Assembly: GCA_037957365.1 (NCBI GenBank)
Contig: JARHVA010003637.1
Location: 1,784,001 to 1,848,000, forward strand
DNA from: Torreya grandis
Lineage: Eukaryota; Streptophyta; Pinopsida; Cupressales; Taxaceae
Direction of reading: 5' to 3'
Length of the DNA: 64,000 nt
In this document: in pieces, positions 25,476 through 37,796 of the stretch
Layout of the letters: each line of letters begins with the position of its first letter
Numbering within the stretch: position 1 is the stretch's first letter
The notes under the pieces: generated by a model
Databases searched by the model: none
Seen by the model: only the letters and a program-made list of their open reading frames with translations
What the model was told of the DNA's origin: nothing
Program-made: the position numbers and the translations under genes

Positions 25476-25649
25476 CATATGATTTTTTAAAAAAAAGAAA
25501 AAAATTCTAGGTAAAAAAAAGTCTAGAAATTTTTTTACCTTGTGCAAATTAACAATCATTGAATTCATCGCTATGAGATGATCATAATGGTGTATTTCAT
25601 TAATATACTTTTCTAGGTCAAAAAATTTCACCCTTATGCACAATAGTGG

Positions 25650-26840
25650 TGTGGATCTAGGAATTTGACTCAAGAGAGGATGGTTAGTATCATGTTAGTT
25701 ACAATATGAAAACAAAATGAAAGAAACACACTAATTAGCATAACATCTCTAGGCCTAGACACTAGGGAGAGATTAGTTAGCAAACATGAATAAAACACAC
25801 AACTAAAATGCAAAATAAATCCTCTTTTACCTTCCTTGAATTCTCCAAAATGCTTGTTATAGTGGCTTTCTTGGCGTGTGCTCATGAAGTCCTCATCAAT
25901 GGAAGCTTGGCTACTTCCATCTCTCCTTGGCACATTTGACTTATGGCTTGGCTTGGCTTGGAATAAATTTTTCATGGTAACATTAATTTAAATAGATTCT
26001 TGAAGATATTTATTCATTATAACTTTGCACCAAAATATCTTAGAAATGATGTTAATGGCCTCTCTATTTATAGATTTTTTAGAATGTCTAGAATCAACTT
26101 AAATTATCCATCCTAAGATTGAGATGTGTAGTTGAGGATTAATTACATTTTTGGAATTAAGTTTATAATTATCCTCATAATGACATTGGAAGAAGGGGTA
26201 ATCAAGATGCATGGATGTCATCATGGAAGGGATTGATGAGGCATGGAGGGCATGAATCCTCATATTTGTGGTATTTATGGCCTAGGGATGTCTTCCCAAG
26301 AAATGAGGTCACCTGATGATGCATAATTCAATATTCATTTCCAAAACAAATTATTCAATAATTTTCCATGGAATTATTAATTAGGCCTTGATTTTGATTA
26401 ATTATCTCTTAAGCATGATTAAGCACTTTATGCAAAAATTATTCAAATTGATCAAAATGCCTTATTATTGGTCCAAAATTTGTCTAGATTGGAATTGGAA
26501 GTTACTATCAAATGTGTCAGAATTGTATTCCATTTAGGATGTTACCAACAAAAAATAACAAAGGCACATGTCTTATGAAAAATATTTGATAGGAAAGAGC
26601 AATCCAGAGCACCTAGGTGCCAATTTGGCATTTTGACTCAGAATGATCTAATCAAAGTTAGCTAGCCCATAAATTGCATTACCCCATTTAGGGATACCCT
26701 AGCCAAAATTGACACTTGAATATGTTAGTTTTAACTCATTTAATGTGTTTTAGTGTTTTTAGGCCAAATTATGTATTTGAAGTGGAAATTGGTCAAAATT
26801 CTGGTTGGAGGTTATTAGTGGCTAGTTTTAGGTGTCTACA
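25650..26840 (-). repeat. 3' LTR of the Tat element
   Basis: This 1,191-bp LTR aligns end to end with 40,555-41,747. On its inner side GTTTGCCCCTATTT reads, on the minus strand, as AAATAGGGGCAAAC, the polypurine tract directly before the LTR start. Confidence 0.9.
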
Positions 26841-29300
26841 GTTTGCCCCTATTTGGGAAGGCATTACAAGCTATAAGCATAGTAACATCTTCTCAAAGAA
26901 TGAAAAGGTCATGTATGCCTAAAAATACAATGATGATAAACTAATTTTATGATGCCTTCTCGAGGGAATGATTGGCACAAGTATGTCAACAAATGGTCCC
27001 TCAAAAAGAAGTGAAATGAGGAGACCAAAGAAAGGAAACATGATGGGGTGAAAACATAATGATATTGAAAAAGTAGTCAAGGTCACGAAGAATGTAAGTG
27101 GTATGGTGTACAATGGTTTTCCCAAATGTATGTATAAACATTATACCTTGATAGTGGCAATGTGGTATGATAACATAATGATTTGCCCAAAGGTGGTTAT
27201 AATCATTAAGAAGATGGAGCTGCGCCAATTAAGATAGACAAACAAGATAATAACATGCCCCTATATAGGCAAAAAAAGTAAAGTGGCGACAATACAATGG
27301 TTTTCCCAAAGGCAATTATCATCATTAAGAAATGTAGGTGGGATGGTGTGCAATGATTTACCCATAGGTGGTTATAATCATTGGACCCCAATTATGGTAA
27401 ATATGATAAACTTGGCCGAGCATGATGATAACTTAATACAAAGGGTAATAATGAATTGGAACAACCTACTAGTAGGGAGATGCTCATCTAAACTAATAAA
27501 GGTTGAAATTCTTTCATGGTTAATTACTTTGTTTGGGATATGATTGGGATTGAATCAAGATGTCAATGCTGAAGAGATATCACCATTGCTAATAGACTTC
27601 TTGAATCTGAGGTTTGTTGTATCATGTGTTGGTAGGCATCATGGTATAACATCATGGATACTTGGTTGAAATATACATAAGTATTGACTCCTATAATCCA
27701 ATACTCAATAGAAAATAATGCACCAATGATAGAAACCATGATGACAATATAAACATATGAATATGGATGGATTCAAGTGTAAGTGTGGGTAAGAAATCAC
27801 CCAATGAATACACATAAACTAAATCAAGGCAAAAGTGCTTAAATTAAATAAATAGATAGACAAACAAACAAAATAAGTAGAAACAAACAATGCAATAGAA
27901 ACCATATGAACATTTCCCCTAGAAAATAGGTGACAACTGAACAAACAAACAAAATGGGGGAATAAAAGAAAAGGAAGGGGGTGGCTGAGTTGTCTCTATA
28001 CGTACTAGGCAAGTGAATGTTCCTACATAGTTCCATGGATTTAATATCTAATAAAAAACTTTAGGACAAATGTAATTCTCCTAGGGAATGGGAAAAATGT
28101 GATAACTGATGAAAATAAATTGAATGGATATGATATAAGAAGAGGAATGGTCTTGAAAAATGGCAAGTGCATGAGAGAAAAGGCCAAAAAGGATGGGGAA
28201 ACTAAGTCACAAGTGGTTTTTTATAACTTAGTAAGGGTTCCCAAAATCCTTAAGGCAAAGAAGTGGTTAAATGTTTTTGGTTTTTTATAATGATTTTACA
28301 AATGTTTTTGGAATTTTGGAAGTATCTCAACTCGATCAAGAATGATGAGACACAAAATGGTTCAAGCTCACAAAATGGTGAGAGCATTCAAACTTAGGTT
28401 GCTCATAAAATATTAAGAGTGTGGCTTAGGTTGCTCATAAAATAGTGAGAATGTGGTGGAGAAGGGTGATTAAGATGACCTCAATAAGTATTGAGTGTTG
28501 CCTACATAGTCCCAAAGTAGGACCTCAATTCATTATAGTTCCACCCTTATAGCAGAGGAATTTGATGACTGTAGTAGTCAATTCAAACAAAATAGGCACA
28601 GTTGGTAAAAAGGTATAATATGACATAGGAAGTGGTGAGTTGGTACATCAAGGCTTAATGTTTCCCCTAGTTTTCCCATAGGCTATTATAACTAGGACAC
28701 AATGGTATAGATTGATGGTACTAATTTTCCAAAAGGTGGTTATAATTAGTAGTAATATCGGTGGTAAGAAAGGAATAACAATTGAAGGATGCAACTACTA
28801 AAACTTCTATCACACTATCTCAAAATATGATCTCTATCTGAAGTACTTAAACCAACTAATGAAACTAATCAAATACCTTGATGCTAACACTATGTAACAA
28901 ATGGAAAAAACCAAGGTCAAATGGGCTAGGATTTAGACCACACTAGGTTGATAGGCCAAAAGTGGAAAGTAAGTATAATGAAGAGGATGGATAAGGATGG
29001 TATTTGTACAAAGAATAATAGTGATAAAATGGAATAACTAAAATGGTCCTTATAGATAATACACCTTAGTGCTTAAACATAGTACTGCTTGAGATGAATA
29101 ATATTCATCAGCTCTAGAAGTTCCTCTTTATTTGGTGTGGTGAGACTGCATTCTCCTGATCCATAATCTGCAATCATGATGAAAGTCCCTATCTAGTTTG
29201 GTTTGAATTTCCCTTTATGCTTCTTCTCAACCATGGTATTCTTTTGTTTTTCTTTAAAAACAAGATCACCAAGTTCAAATGTTCTATACTTAAAACATTG
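26841..29300 (-). other. 3' non-coding region of the Tat element with imperfect repeats
   Basis: The region holds repeated forms of CCCAAAGGTGGTTATAATCA at about 27,188, 27,362 and 28,725. Related half-units such as AATGGTTTTCCCAAA lie at about 27,111 and 27,296. No protein is recognisable. It lies between the integrase end and the 3' LTR. Confidence 0.6.
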
Positions 29301-29324
29301 ATTATAGTGGATTTTGAATTGGTT

Positions 29325-32300
29325 CTAATACGCTTGAAGATTATTGAACATAGATATGTGTTTCTCATCAAGTAATTCTAGCTCTTGTAGGCAGGCTACT
29401 CGATAGTTGTGATCATCTAAGACATGCCTAAAATATATGCATAGTAAAGTTAATTTATCCTCAATGGGAAGGATGGATTCAATGCCATAGAAAAGTGAGT
29501 ATGGAGTGGCTACTATGGGGGTATGATGATTGGTATGATATTCCCAAAGGGTAGGGAATATCTTCAAGTGCCAATCATGACCAGCATCATTGAAAATCTT
29601 TTTGAGAATATTGAAAATAGTTTTGTTGGATGCCTCAACTTAGCCATTGCTTTGAGAGTAATATACTATATAAAAATGTTGTGTGATGTTATAATAAGTA
29701 CATAACTAGTCTACATCCTTTTTCTTGAATGATCCTCCATTATCAAATATAATATCAAAGGGGATATCATAGTGGTAAATGAGATGGTTGAAAATGGATT
29801 TGGAAATTTACTTTCTAATCACATAAGTGATGGGTATAGCTTAAACCCACTTAGTGAAATACTCAGTGGTAGTAAGGATATGTTTATGGCCATTAGATGA
29901 AGTGGGGTTGATCTTCCCAATGAGTTCAAGTCCTCATGTATAAAATGTCCATGGTGTTAACATCAGTTTCAGAGTTTTTGCTAGGGCATGAATAAGATTA
30001 GCATGCCATTGACATTTGTCACATTTCTTTACATATTCAATGGCATCTGCATCTATTATGAGCCAATAATAACTAGTACACAAGAACTTTTTGGATAATA
30101 CTACCTCATTAGAATGAGTGCCACATAATTCTTTGTGAACTTCTCTTAACACTAGTGTATACTCTACTAAAGTTAAATAATGAAATAGAGTTCCATCAAA
30201 ACTATGATGATAAAGGGTGGATCCAAGTAGAGTATAATGAGTGGAATGATGAATGAATACTTTGGTTTTTTTTGAGATATTATAGGTGGTAGAGATTGGT
30301 CATGAAGGTAGTTTTAAATGTCTAAGTACCAAATATAATTAGGACCAATAATATCAAAAATCATGGCAATGATTGAAGGTTCATGAGTTGGTGTTGACAA
30401 ATTCTTAATGAGTAACTGATACTCTCTAGCTTTATCTATTTGTCGAATCAAAGATTTGACAGTAGCCATGGCATATATAGTTCAATTACTAGTCCTTGGT
30501 ATATGCTCAACTTAAATATTGGTAATTTGTTGCTTAAGAGTGTCGACCATGGCTTTATATGGAACCAACTTGTCATCTTTGGTCTAAAAATAATCTATGA
30601 CCTAATTAATGATTAAATGAGAATCACTATAAACTTGGAGATGAGATATGTTCTAATGGACTACTTTTTGAAGTCCTGAAACAAGTGCTTCATACTCATC
30701 CATGTTGTTTGTATAAGGAAAGTTAATTCTAAATGATTTAGAAATTATATCCCATTGTGGTGTAATAAACAATAGGCCTACCCCCGATCCATGTGTAGTA
30801 AATGAACCATCAAAATATAGTTTCCAAGGCTACTACTCAAGGGGTGTGTCAATGATGATCATTATGGATTCATCAAGAAATTGAAATATGAGTGGTTGTG
30901 TGTCTATGAGAGGTGCTTCAACCAGTTGATCTATAAGAACTTATCCCTTGATTATCTTTTGATTGACATACTCTATGTCAAACTCACTGAGAAGTATGAT
31001 CCATTTAGCCATTAAACCTTGAAAATCTATTTTATAGAGTAGATACTTGAGTGGATCTACCTTTGAAATAACCATGGTCTTATTGTTCAACATGTAATGG
31101 CATAATTTTTGATCTATGAAGACCATGCCCGGATAAGCTTTTTTAATAGGTGCATAGTTATGTTCATATGTAACCAAGGTACATCTTAGGTAGTATAAAG
31201 GATGCTCCTTTCCATTGTCATCATCTTGAGCCAAGAGTGCCCCCAGAGCATGGTTGGTAGCTAATAGTTATAATAAGAATGGCTTTTCTAACATAAGAGG
31301 TAATAAAATAGGTGGATTAATAAGATAATATTTGAGTTGTTGAAAAGATATTTGGCAATGATCATCCTAGGGAAATGAAACTCCCTTATTCAAAAGGTGT
31401 GTAAATGAATGGTGTTTGTCTGCTAACTAAGAGATGAAGCATTGAATTGACTAGATCTTACCCTATAAACTACAGAGTTACTTTAAATTGGTTAGTGGTA
31501 GCATCTCAATTATATCATGGACTTTAGCCAAATCGACTTAAATACCTCTATAGGACACTATGAATCCAAGAAATTTACCTAAATTTACACCAAACATACA
31601 TTTCTTTGGATTGATTTTGACTTTGTACTCTCATAATCTCTCAAATATCTTATGCAGCACTACTAGATGGTCGGCCCTCATTTTGGATTTTCCTAATATG
31701 TCATCAACATAGTATTCAACAATATCATGCATCATATCATGGAATATGATATTCATGTCCCTTTTATATGTATCTCTATCATTCTTAAGGCCAAATGTCA
31801 TTACCTAATAACAAAATGTTCCCCATAGAGTGGTGAACAATGTTTTATGTTGGTTTTTTAGTGCTATTCTAATCTGGTTGTATCCTGAAAATCCATCCAT
31901 GAGTGAAAGCATTTCATAACCTTCCATGGATTTGATGATCATGTTCATATTAGGAAAGGTAAAATCATATTTAGGATAAGCTTTGTTGATGTCTTGAAAA
32001 TTAGTACAAATTCTAATCCCTTTAGGCTTTTTGCTAACAGGTACCACATTAGAGATCTATTCTAAGTAGTTAATGGATCGAATACATCTTACTTCTAAGA
32101 GCTTTTCCAACTCTTTCTTTACTAATACAACAATGTGAGGATGCACCTTACGTAACCTTTATTTTACTAGTTTGTCATTAGGATTAACCACAAGGTGGTG
32201 CAGAACCAAGGTGGGGTCTAAACCTGGCATGTCAGATTAGGTTCATGCAAATATATCTACAAATTGTCTTAACAGAGTTGTAAAGACATCATGTTCTTCC

Positions 32301-32350
32301 TTAGTGATGGATGCTCCTAATTTTATCCATTGTAGGTCTAATGAAGTCTT
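29325..32350 (-). pseudogene. Tat-element pol: RT, RNase H, second RNase H, integrase (broken)
   Basis: Domains run right to left. RT begins with VPVSKKPKGIRICTNFQDIN (32,045) and holds MDGFSGYNQI and the catalytic YVDDIL (about 31,700). The gypsy RNase H covers about 31,280-30,940, with HALGALLAQDDD and LAHD-region changes. A second, archaeal-type RNase H covers about 30,825-30,450, with YFDGSFT, MDEYEAL and YSDSHLIINQV. The integrase zinc region has H and C residues in ELCGTHSNEV and KKCDKCQWHA (30,150-29,960). The integrase tail is at 29,567-29,325, with PYSLFYGIESILP. Many in-frame stops separate the pieces, but catalytic residues of RT and of the second RNase H remain readable. The paired RNase H domains are diagnostic of Tat. 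Confidence 0.9.
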
Positions 32351-33690
32351 GATATTTACCTCTATTATATCTTCAACTGAAGGGTCAAACCATCTTCTAA
32401 GATAGTAGGTAATGACTTTAACTATTGAATGATCCTTGGGTCCTCTGTTAGAACTTGCTCTTTAACTTCTTCTTGGTATGATGAATTTGTGTCCCCTAAT
32501 GGGAGATCTATCCATGTGACAAAAATAGTTGTAAATTCTTGAAGAATTTGATCAAATACTTGTTATTACTGAAAGTTAAAAATAGATCCATAGGCAAGTT
32601 CATCATTGGTGGTCTCCTAGTTTAAATTTGAAGAAGAATGAACACCCCCATCTAATGGCACCTTAAATAGGTTTTTACCACTAGACTAGCCTTTATCTTT
32701 ACTTTTTCCCTGGTCAAAAATCACCTTAAAGAGGTTTTCACTTTGGGACCTCAATGTTTTACTTATTTTTTTTGGATAAGGGTATTCACTCACTCTCTAA
32801 AATAGGTTGTAGGATCCAATGTGATTGAGAATCTTGATTTATGATCTCCTAATGGAACATTATCTCTAAGGCCTAAAAATTCATAGAATGCCTCATCATT
32901 CTAGAACTCATCAATTAGTAGACTAGATTCTTGTTGGTCCCAATCTATTAGTTGGGGATAATACAATAGAAAAGGGTTGCAATGAATGGCTAGGGTAAGG
33001 GTATAAATGTCATTGTTATCAAACAAGTTAGTTTTAGCTAGGTCATCAAAGGTGAGGTAATGATCAGGCTCTATTTCACTATCAGCATCATCATCACTAG
33101 TCACCGATGATAAAGTTTGAATAAGATATGTGGGGTCACCCCTAGATGGTTTAAATCAAGTACATAAGGTATTTCACACTTAATCATGTAAATTAGCTCA
33201 ATGGTTCCTTGTTGATTTTGTTTGAGGGTTTTTCCTTCATAATTGTGATGCTCCATGATCTTAATGGGAATAAGATATTTTGCATTTTTATAACAATTAG
33301 CTTGGTTTTCATTGTATAACCATGATTCATCTCCTTTAAGAGGGTTAATTTCTAGGCTAGATGCTAGTACAAATGTGATAGGTTCCTTATCTTTATTCCT
33401 TTATTGAAAATACATGTGGGGTGACTTTAAGTCACCCAAAGGTTTTTGGATTCTGAGGAAGATTGGCAATATGAAATGTATCATGGCTCACATACTCTCT
33501 TGATCCATTATCTAAAATGGTGAAATGATTAGAAGCTTTAGGAGGTGGCATGTGGAAAAGGGAGTCCAACATATTAGGATCTATGCAATTATCTGGTGAA
33601 GGATCAATAAGTATAGCCTTTCCTTTATCCTACTTGGAACATGGATTCATTTTATAATGATAACTATAACTTTAAAATTTGGCCTCAAGA
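32351..33690 (-). pseudogene. Linker between protease and RT of the Tat element
   Basis: The frame at 33,104-32,901 reads DDDADSEIEPDHYLTFDDLA, an acidic stretch typical of the spacer between protease and RT in Tat polyproteins. The rest is broken and carries no domain I can name. Confidence 0.5.
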
Positions 33691-34130
33691 TGTTTTTAGT
33701 GTTCGTATGGGTGTAAATATCCTAAAATATTCACTTGCATCCCTTAGTGGGAAAACTTGATACATAGTGTAGTATTGATGAGACTGCATGAATCTCATGT
33801 AACCAAGGCCTACCTAGAAGCATATTTTATGATAACTCAAGATCAAGCACATGGAAAAGTGTATCATGGGTCAAAGGCCCAATGATAACTTGCAAACTAA
33901 TGGTGCCTTATGATTCTCTTTCCTAATTATCATAGGCTTTGATAGTTATCGTTTTTGGCTAGAGATCTGTCATTATGTACGAAAGAATCTTGATGAGCTT
34001 TAGAGACATTATGTTGAGGCTAGATCCATTGTCTATAAGGACATGTTTCACTTGATGCCATATTATATAAACTTCTATCTATAATGGATTATTATGGAGT
34101 GGGCCAAGGGAAGACATATCACTTTGGTTG
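33690..34130 (-). pseudogene. Aspartic protease region of the Tat element
   Basis: On the minus strand ASTIMSLKLIKIL (about 34,020) follows the degraded active-site segment (LTMDL, where D-G-S is expected). Further on lie GTISLQVIIGPL and the clear flap-side motif MLLGRPWLHEIHAVSSILHY (about 33,825-33,770). That motif is the well-known LLGRPWLH of Tat and other gypsy proteases. The active-site triplet is lost. Confidence 0.75.
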
Positions 34131-34299
34131 AATGTGACTTGCTGGGTTGGAGCTAGGTGTCTAACCAAAGCTTAAAATTTATCAATGGATATGTCACTAG
34201 AAATAGTGGATTGGGTCAAAAACTCATTCAAAATATTATTATGGATTATTAACATCATAGAAAATATAAAATATAAATTTGTGATGGTTTCTTATACAA

Positions 34300-37200
34300 T
34301 TGTTAAAAAATATCAAATTTCTTATCTTGGTCAGTAGTGAATGGTTTATTCTGAGGTTGAACAGTTGGTTGAATGGTAGGCAAAGTAGTGGATGGTTGTG
34401 GGTTTGGGATAGTAATCTTTAACCTATAAGTTGTGATTACATAATCAAGATTAAATATTAGACCATTATTACTAACCAATGTTGGGAATGGTGTGGGACC
34501 AAACAAGATAAATCTTGGTTACCATTGCACTTGCATGTGGTCATGTGATAAGGATGAGTTGAAAATATAAGGTTCAAAAGGGGATGTCCTAGTTTTTTGA
34601 TTTACTTGTATGCATTCCCAAGTCAAATAAGGATTATACATGTAATCTGGTTGAATTTTGTTGTTTATCAATGGTCTAGGCTGATTAGTGCTTGGTCTAG
34701 GATGAATAGAAATGGTATTAATACTACCCCCTGTCATATGGCCTACAACCCTATTGTAGTCATGTACAACTACATGGTAGGTTTGTTGGTTGTTACCATT
34801 TTGACCTTCGTTTTGTCCATTATTTTGTCATTGTGGGCTCTTCTACTGATTTTTTTGATTCTACTATTTTAGCCTTTGATTTTGATACTATTGATTTTGT
34901 TGTTACACTAGCTATTATTATTGTTGCTAATTATTTTGTTGTTGTTGATTGTTATGTTAAGGAAAGGGATTTTGATAAATCCAAAGAGTTTGATTATAAG
35001 TAGAAGTACCATTATCCAATGTTATCTCCCTATTCTCTAACATATTCTTAATTAAATATTTTATTTGGACACATCTTCATAGATTATACCTATTGACCTG
35101 ATGATAGTCATAGAATTCATTTCCATAGTACTATTCAAGATAAGGAATGCCTTACAGATAATGCTTTGGTATAGGCTAACTAATCAGATTAGTGGTAGTA
35201 AGCTTATGAAATATAGACTCAATAGATTTTCTTAGGTCACTAAAGACATGATGTGCAGACATAGTTCTCCTAAGAGGAGTTTATAATGGTAAAAGCTATT
35301 ATATTTGTTATGTAGGTCTTGGTTATTGTGATTATGGCATTGGTTGAAGAGTTTGTTTTGTAGGAGTAATCTAAAAAGGTGGTGTAGATGATGTTTTCAC
35401 CATTTGGACATGACAAGATTGGATTACTCCATTTCTCACAACATTCTTATTACAATTGAATTGCTTCAATTTTCTTGGTTATTGGCCTATATTGATTGCA
35501 ATGTTGGTGCTTGAATGGGATGTTAATGTTGGTCATTTCCCTAATTAGTACCTTGATTTTAATTAGTTGAATTAAGCTTGATAATTCCTTTATTGATGAG
35601 TGTTTTCTCAATCAAGAAACCTTTATTGATGATTTCCTTGAAAGTATGTGTACATTGTAGTTCCAAATGATAAGCTATCTCACTGTGCAAATTTTTGGTA
35701 AACACAGCAGCTAACTATTTATCCAAAAAAATATGGGTGAAACAACTTACAAGGGCTCTTCATCACTGTAAATAACTTGTAAAAATCTCGCCATATTTTT
35801 GATTTGTTTGCATTAAGTCCACTAATGAAATCTCATGCTCAATATTATAGGAAAAGTGTTGCACAAACTTATCAAAAACATCATCAAAATCTATTACTAA
35901 ATTTTTGGGCAACTTTAAAACCACTCCAAGGCTTGTCTAGCCAAGCTCCTTAAAAATAATAGTAAAAGGTAAATGTTAGTATATGCCACTGGTTGACATG
36001 TGATAAAGAATTTGGTTAAATGAGCCTTAGGGTCACCTTTCCCTTTATATTTATCAAATTTTGGTGGTTCATATCCTAGAGGAAATGGTATCTAAAAATA
36101 ATCCATGTTGAATGGATAGGAACATATGTCATCTAATTTGAAATTTTTAATCTATTTACCAGCATGAATGGTAACAATTGCATCCTTCATTTGTTGTAAT
36201 TCTTGGGATAGGAAACTAGAAAGAACATTGGTTTGAATGGATAATATTGGTTTGGGAGGTCACAAGTGGGACACTTTGACTAGGGTATGATAGAGATACC
36301 TATTGGGGTATATTGGTTTGGTTGGGGAATGGACCAGGAATACGCATACATGGATTAAGATGTACTTGAAATTACACACTTGATTATGTGATATTTTAGT
36401 TTGGATTGGTGATAAAGGTTTGACTTGGAGGATTTTGTGGTTGGGATAGAGGGATATAAGTATATTGTACCTATTATGGTTGAAAAGGGACATGGTGTCG
36501 ATTGATCGAATCTTGTTGTTGAGTGGGAACTTATGGACCAAGACCCTATCTCTAAATTTGTGGCATATTTTGAACCACTGGTTGTCTAGTAGGTATTTGA
36601 GAAATATGGGGACCTCTTTGTTGCATGAATCCCTATGAGGAAGTGAAAGTAGACTACATATTTAGCATCTAACATTGACCAATATTTGCACATTGTTGAC
36701 TAGTCATTACTTGATTTTGAATTTGCATATTAGTCTATGACTGAAGAGGTATGTTCATCATTACCTGGTGAGGTGGAACATTAGTTGCCCCTAATTGAGG
36801 TGGCAATGTATTTTTCTTTTGTTGTGTTGATACACTAGATTGTGCCTATTTTTGTGGAACACTACTCATTACTTGTTGAGGAGTAGGATTCATCACATTA
36901 TATCATTGAGGCATGACATTAGTTGTTGATTGATTACCTAATCTTGTAGGTTGTACACTTGAGAAAGTAGTCAGTTGAGGTTGAAGTGTAGAAACACCTA
37001 TTCTTTGGTATGATGATCTACTCATGGGATTAATTATAGGTACATGTTGTTCGCTAGTTGTTTGTACATTGGTACCAGTTTGATCGAGATTAGACATTAT
37101 TTGCACATTATCCACTACATTTAGCTCATTATTCTATGTAGAGGCTAAGGACATTTATTCAATAATGGGCATATGCATCAAGATATCTATCAAAGTGTTT

Positions 37201-37796
37201 TGTATGAATGGGTCAAAATTTGAATTCTCTTGTCCAGTTAACTCTATCAACACTCTTATTAAAGGAATTAGGTCAATGAGAGGCTTACTCACCATGTTCA
37301 TCTAATTTAAATCATGTGCTAGATTTAGGTAGGTTTGATATGCTATCTATATTTGGTTAAAGTGATCTTCCATGATGGTTTTGCCTCAATTAGATATATT
37401 AGAATCTTGGTACATTGTTTGGACTAGAGCCATAAGATTTCTAGAAGAATCATGTTGATTGTAAATGATATTGTGAAGCACTCTTACTAGACTTGGTAAA
37501 TTTTCATGAAGGAAGTCTATGATAAACGTGGCCCCAACCTCTATGGATCTAACTAAAATCTCATCTTTATTCTCAAACAAATGTCACCCAAACAAAAATG
37601 GATCATATGTGGAAGCTGTATTAGTAGAATATCAGTATTGAAGTACTAGCTCATCCACTATGGGTATTATAGCTAGGTATTGTATGGTTTGTTCTTGGTC
37701 TTATTTTGAATAAGGTGGTGTGTTAACCAGATAGTTATCCAATGGATCTTGGCTTTGTGCCCTTGATTGAGTATTATAAGAGGGCTAAGAATCCAT
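34300..37796 (-). pseudogene. Gag of the Tat element (broken)
   Basis: A plausible start ATG is at 37,796-37,794. The N-terminal half is rich in Gln, Asn, Thr and Pro (for example 37,115-36,903). The gag core is at about 36,070-35,600, with YEPPKFDKYKGKGDPKAHLT, then LALEWF-like and FVQHFSYN segments. A second Gln/Asn/Pro-rich tract lies at 34,740-34,300. The core pattern P-K-F-D-x-Y-x-G-x-G-D-P is the usual retrotransposon gag signature. Many stops interrupt it. Confidence 0.8.
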
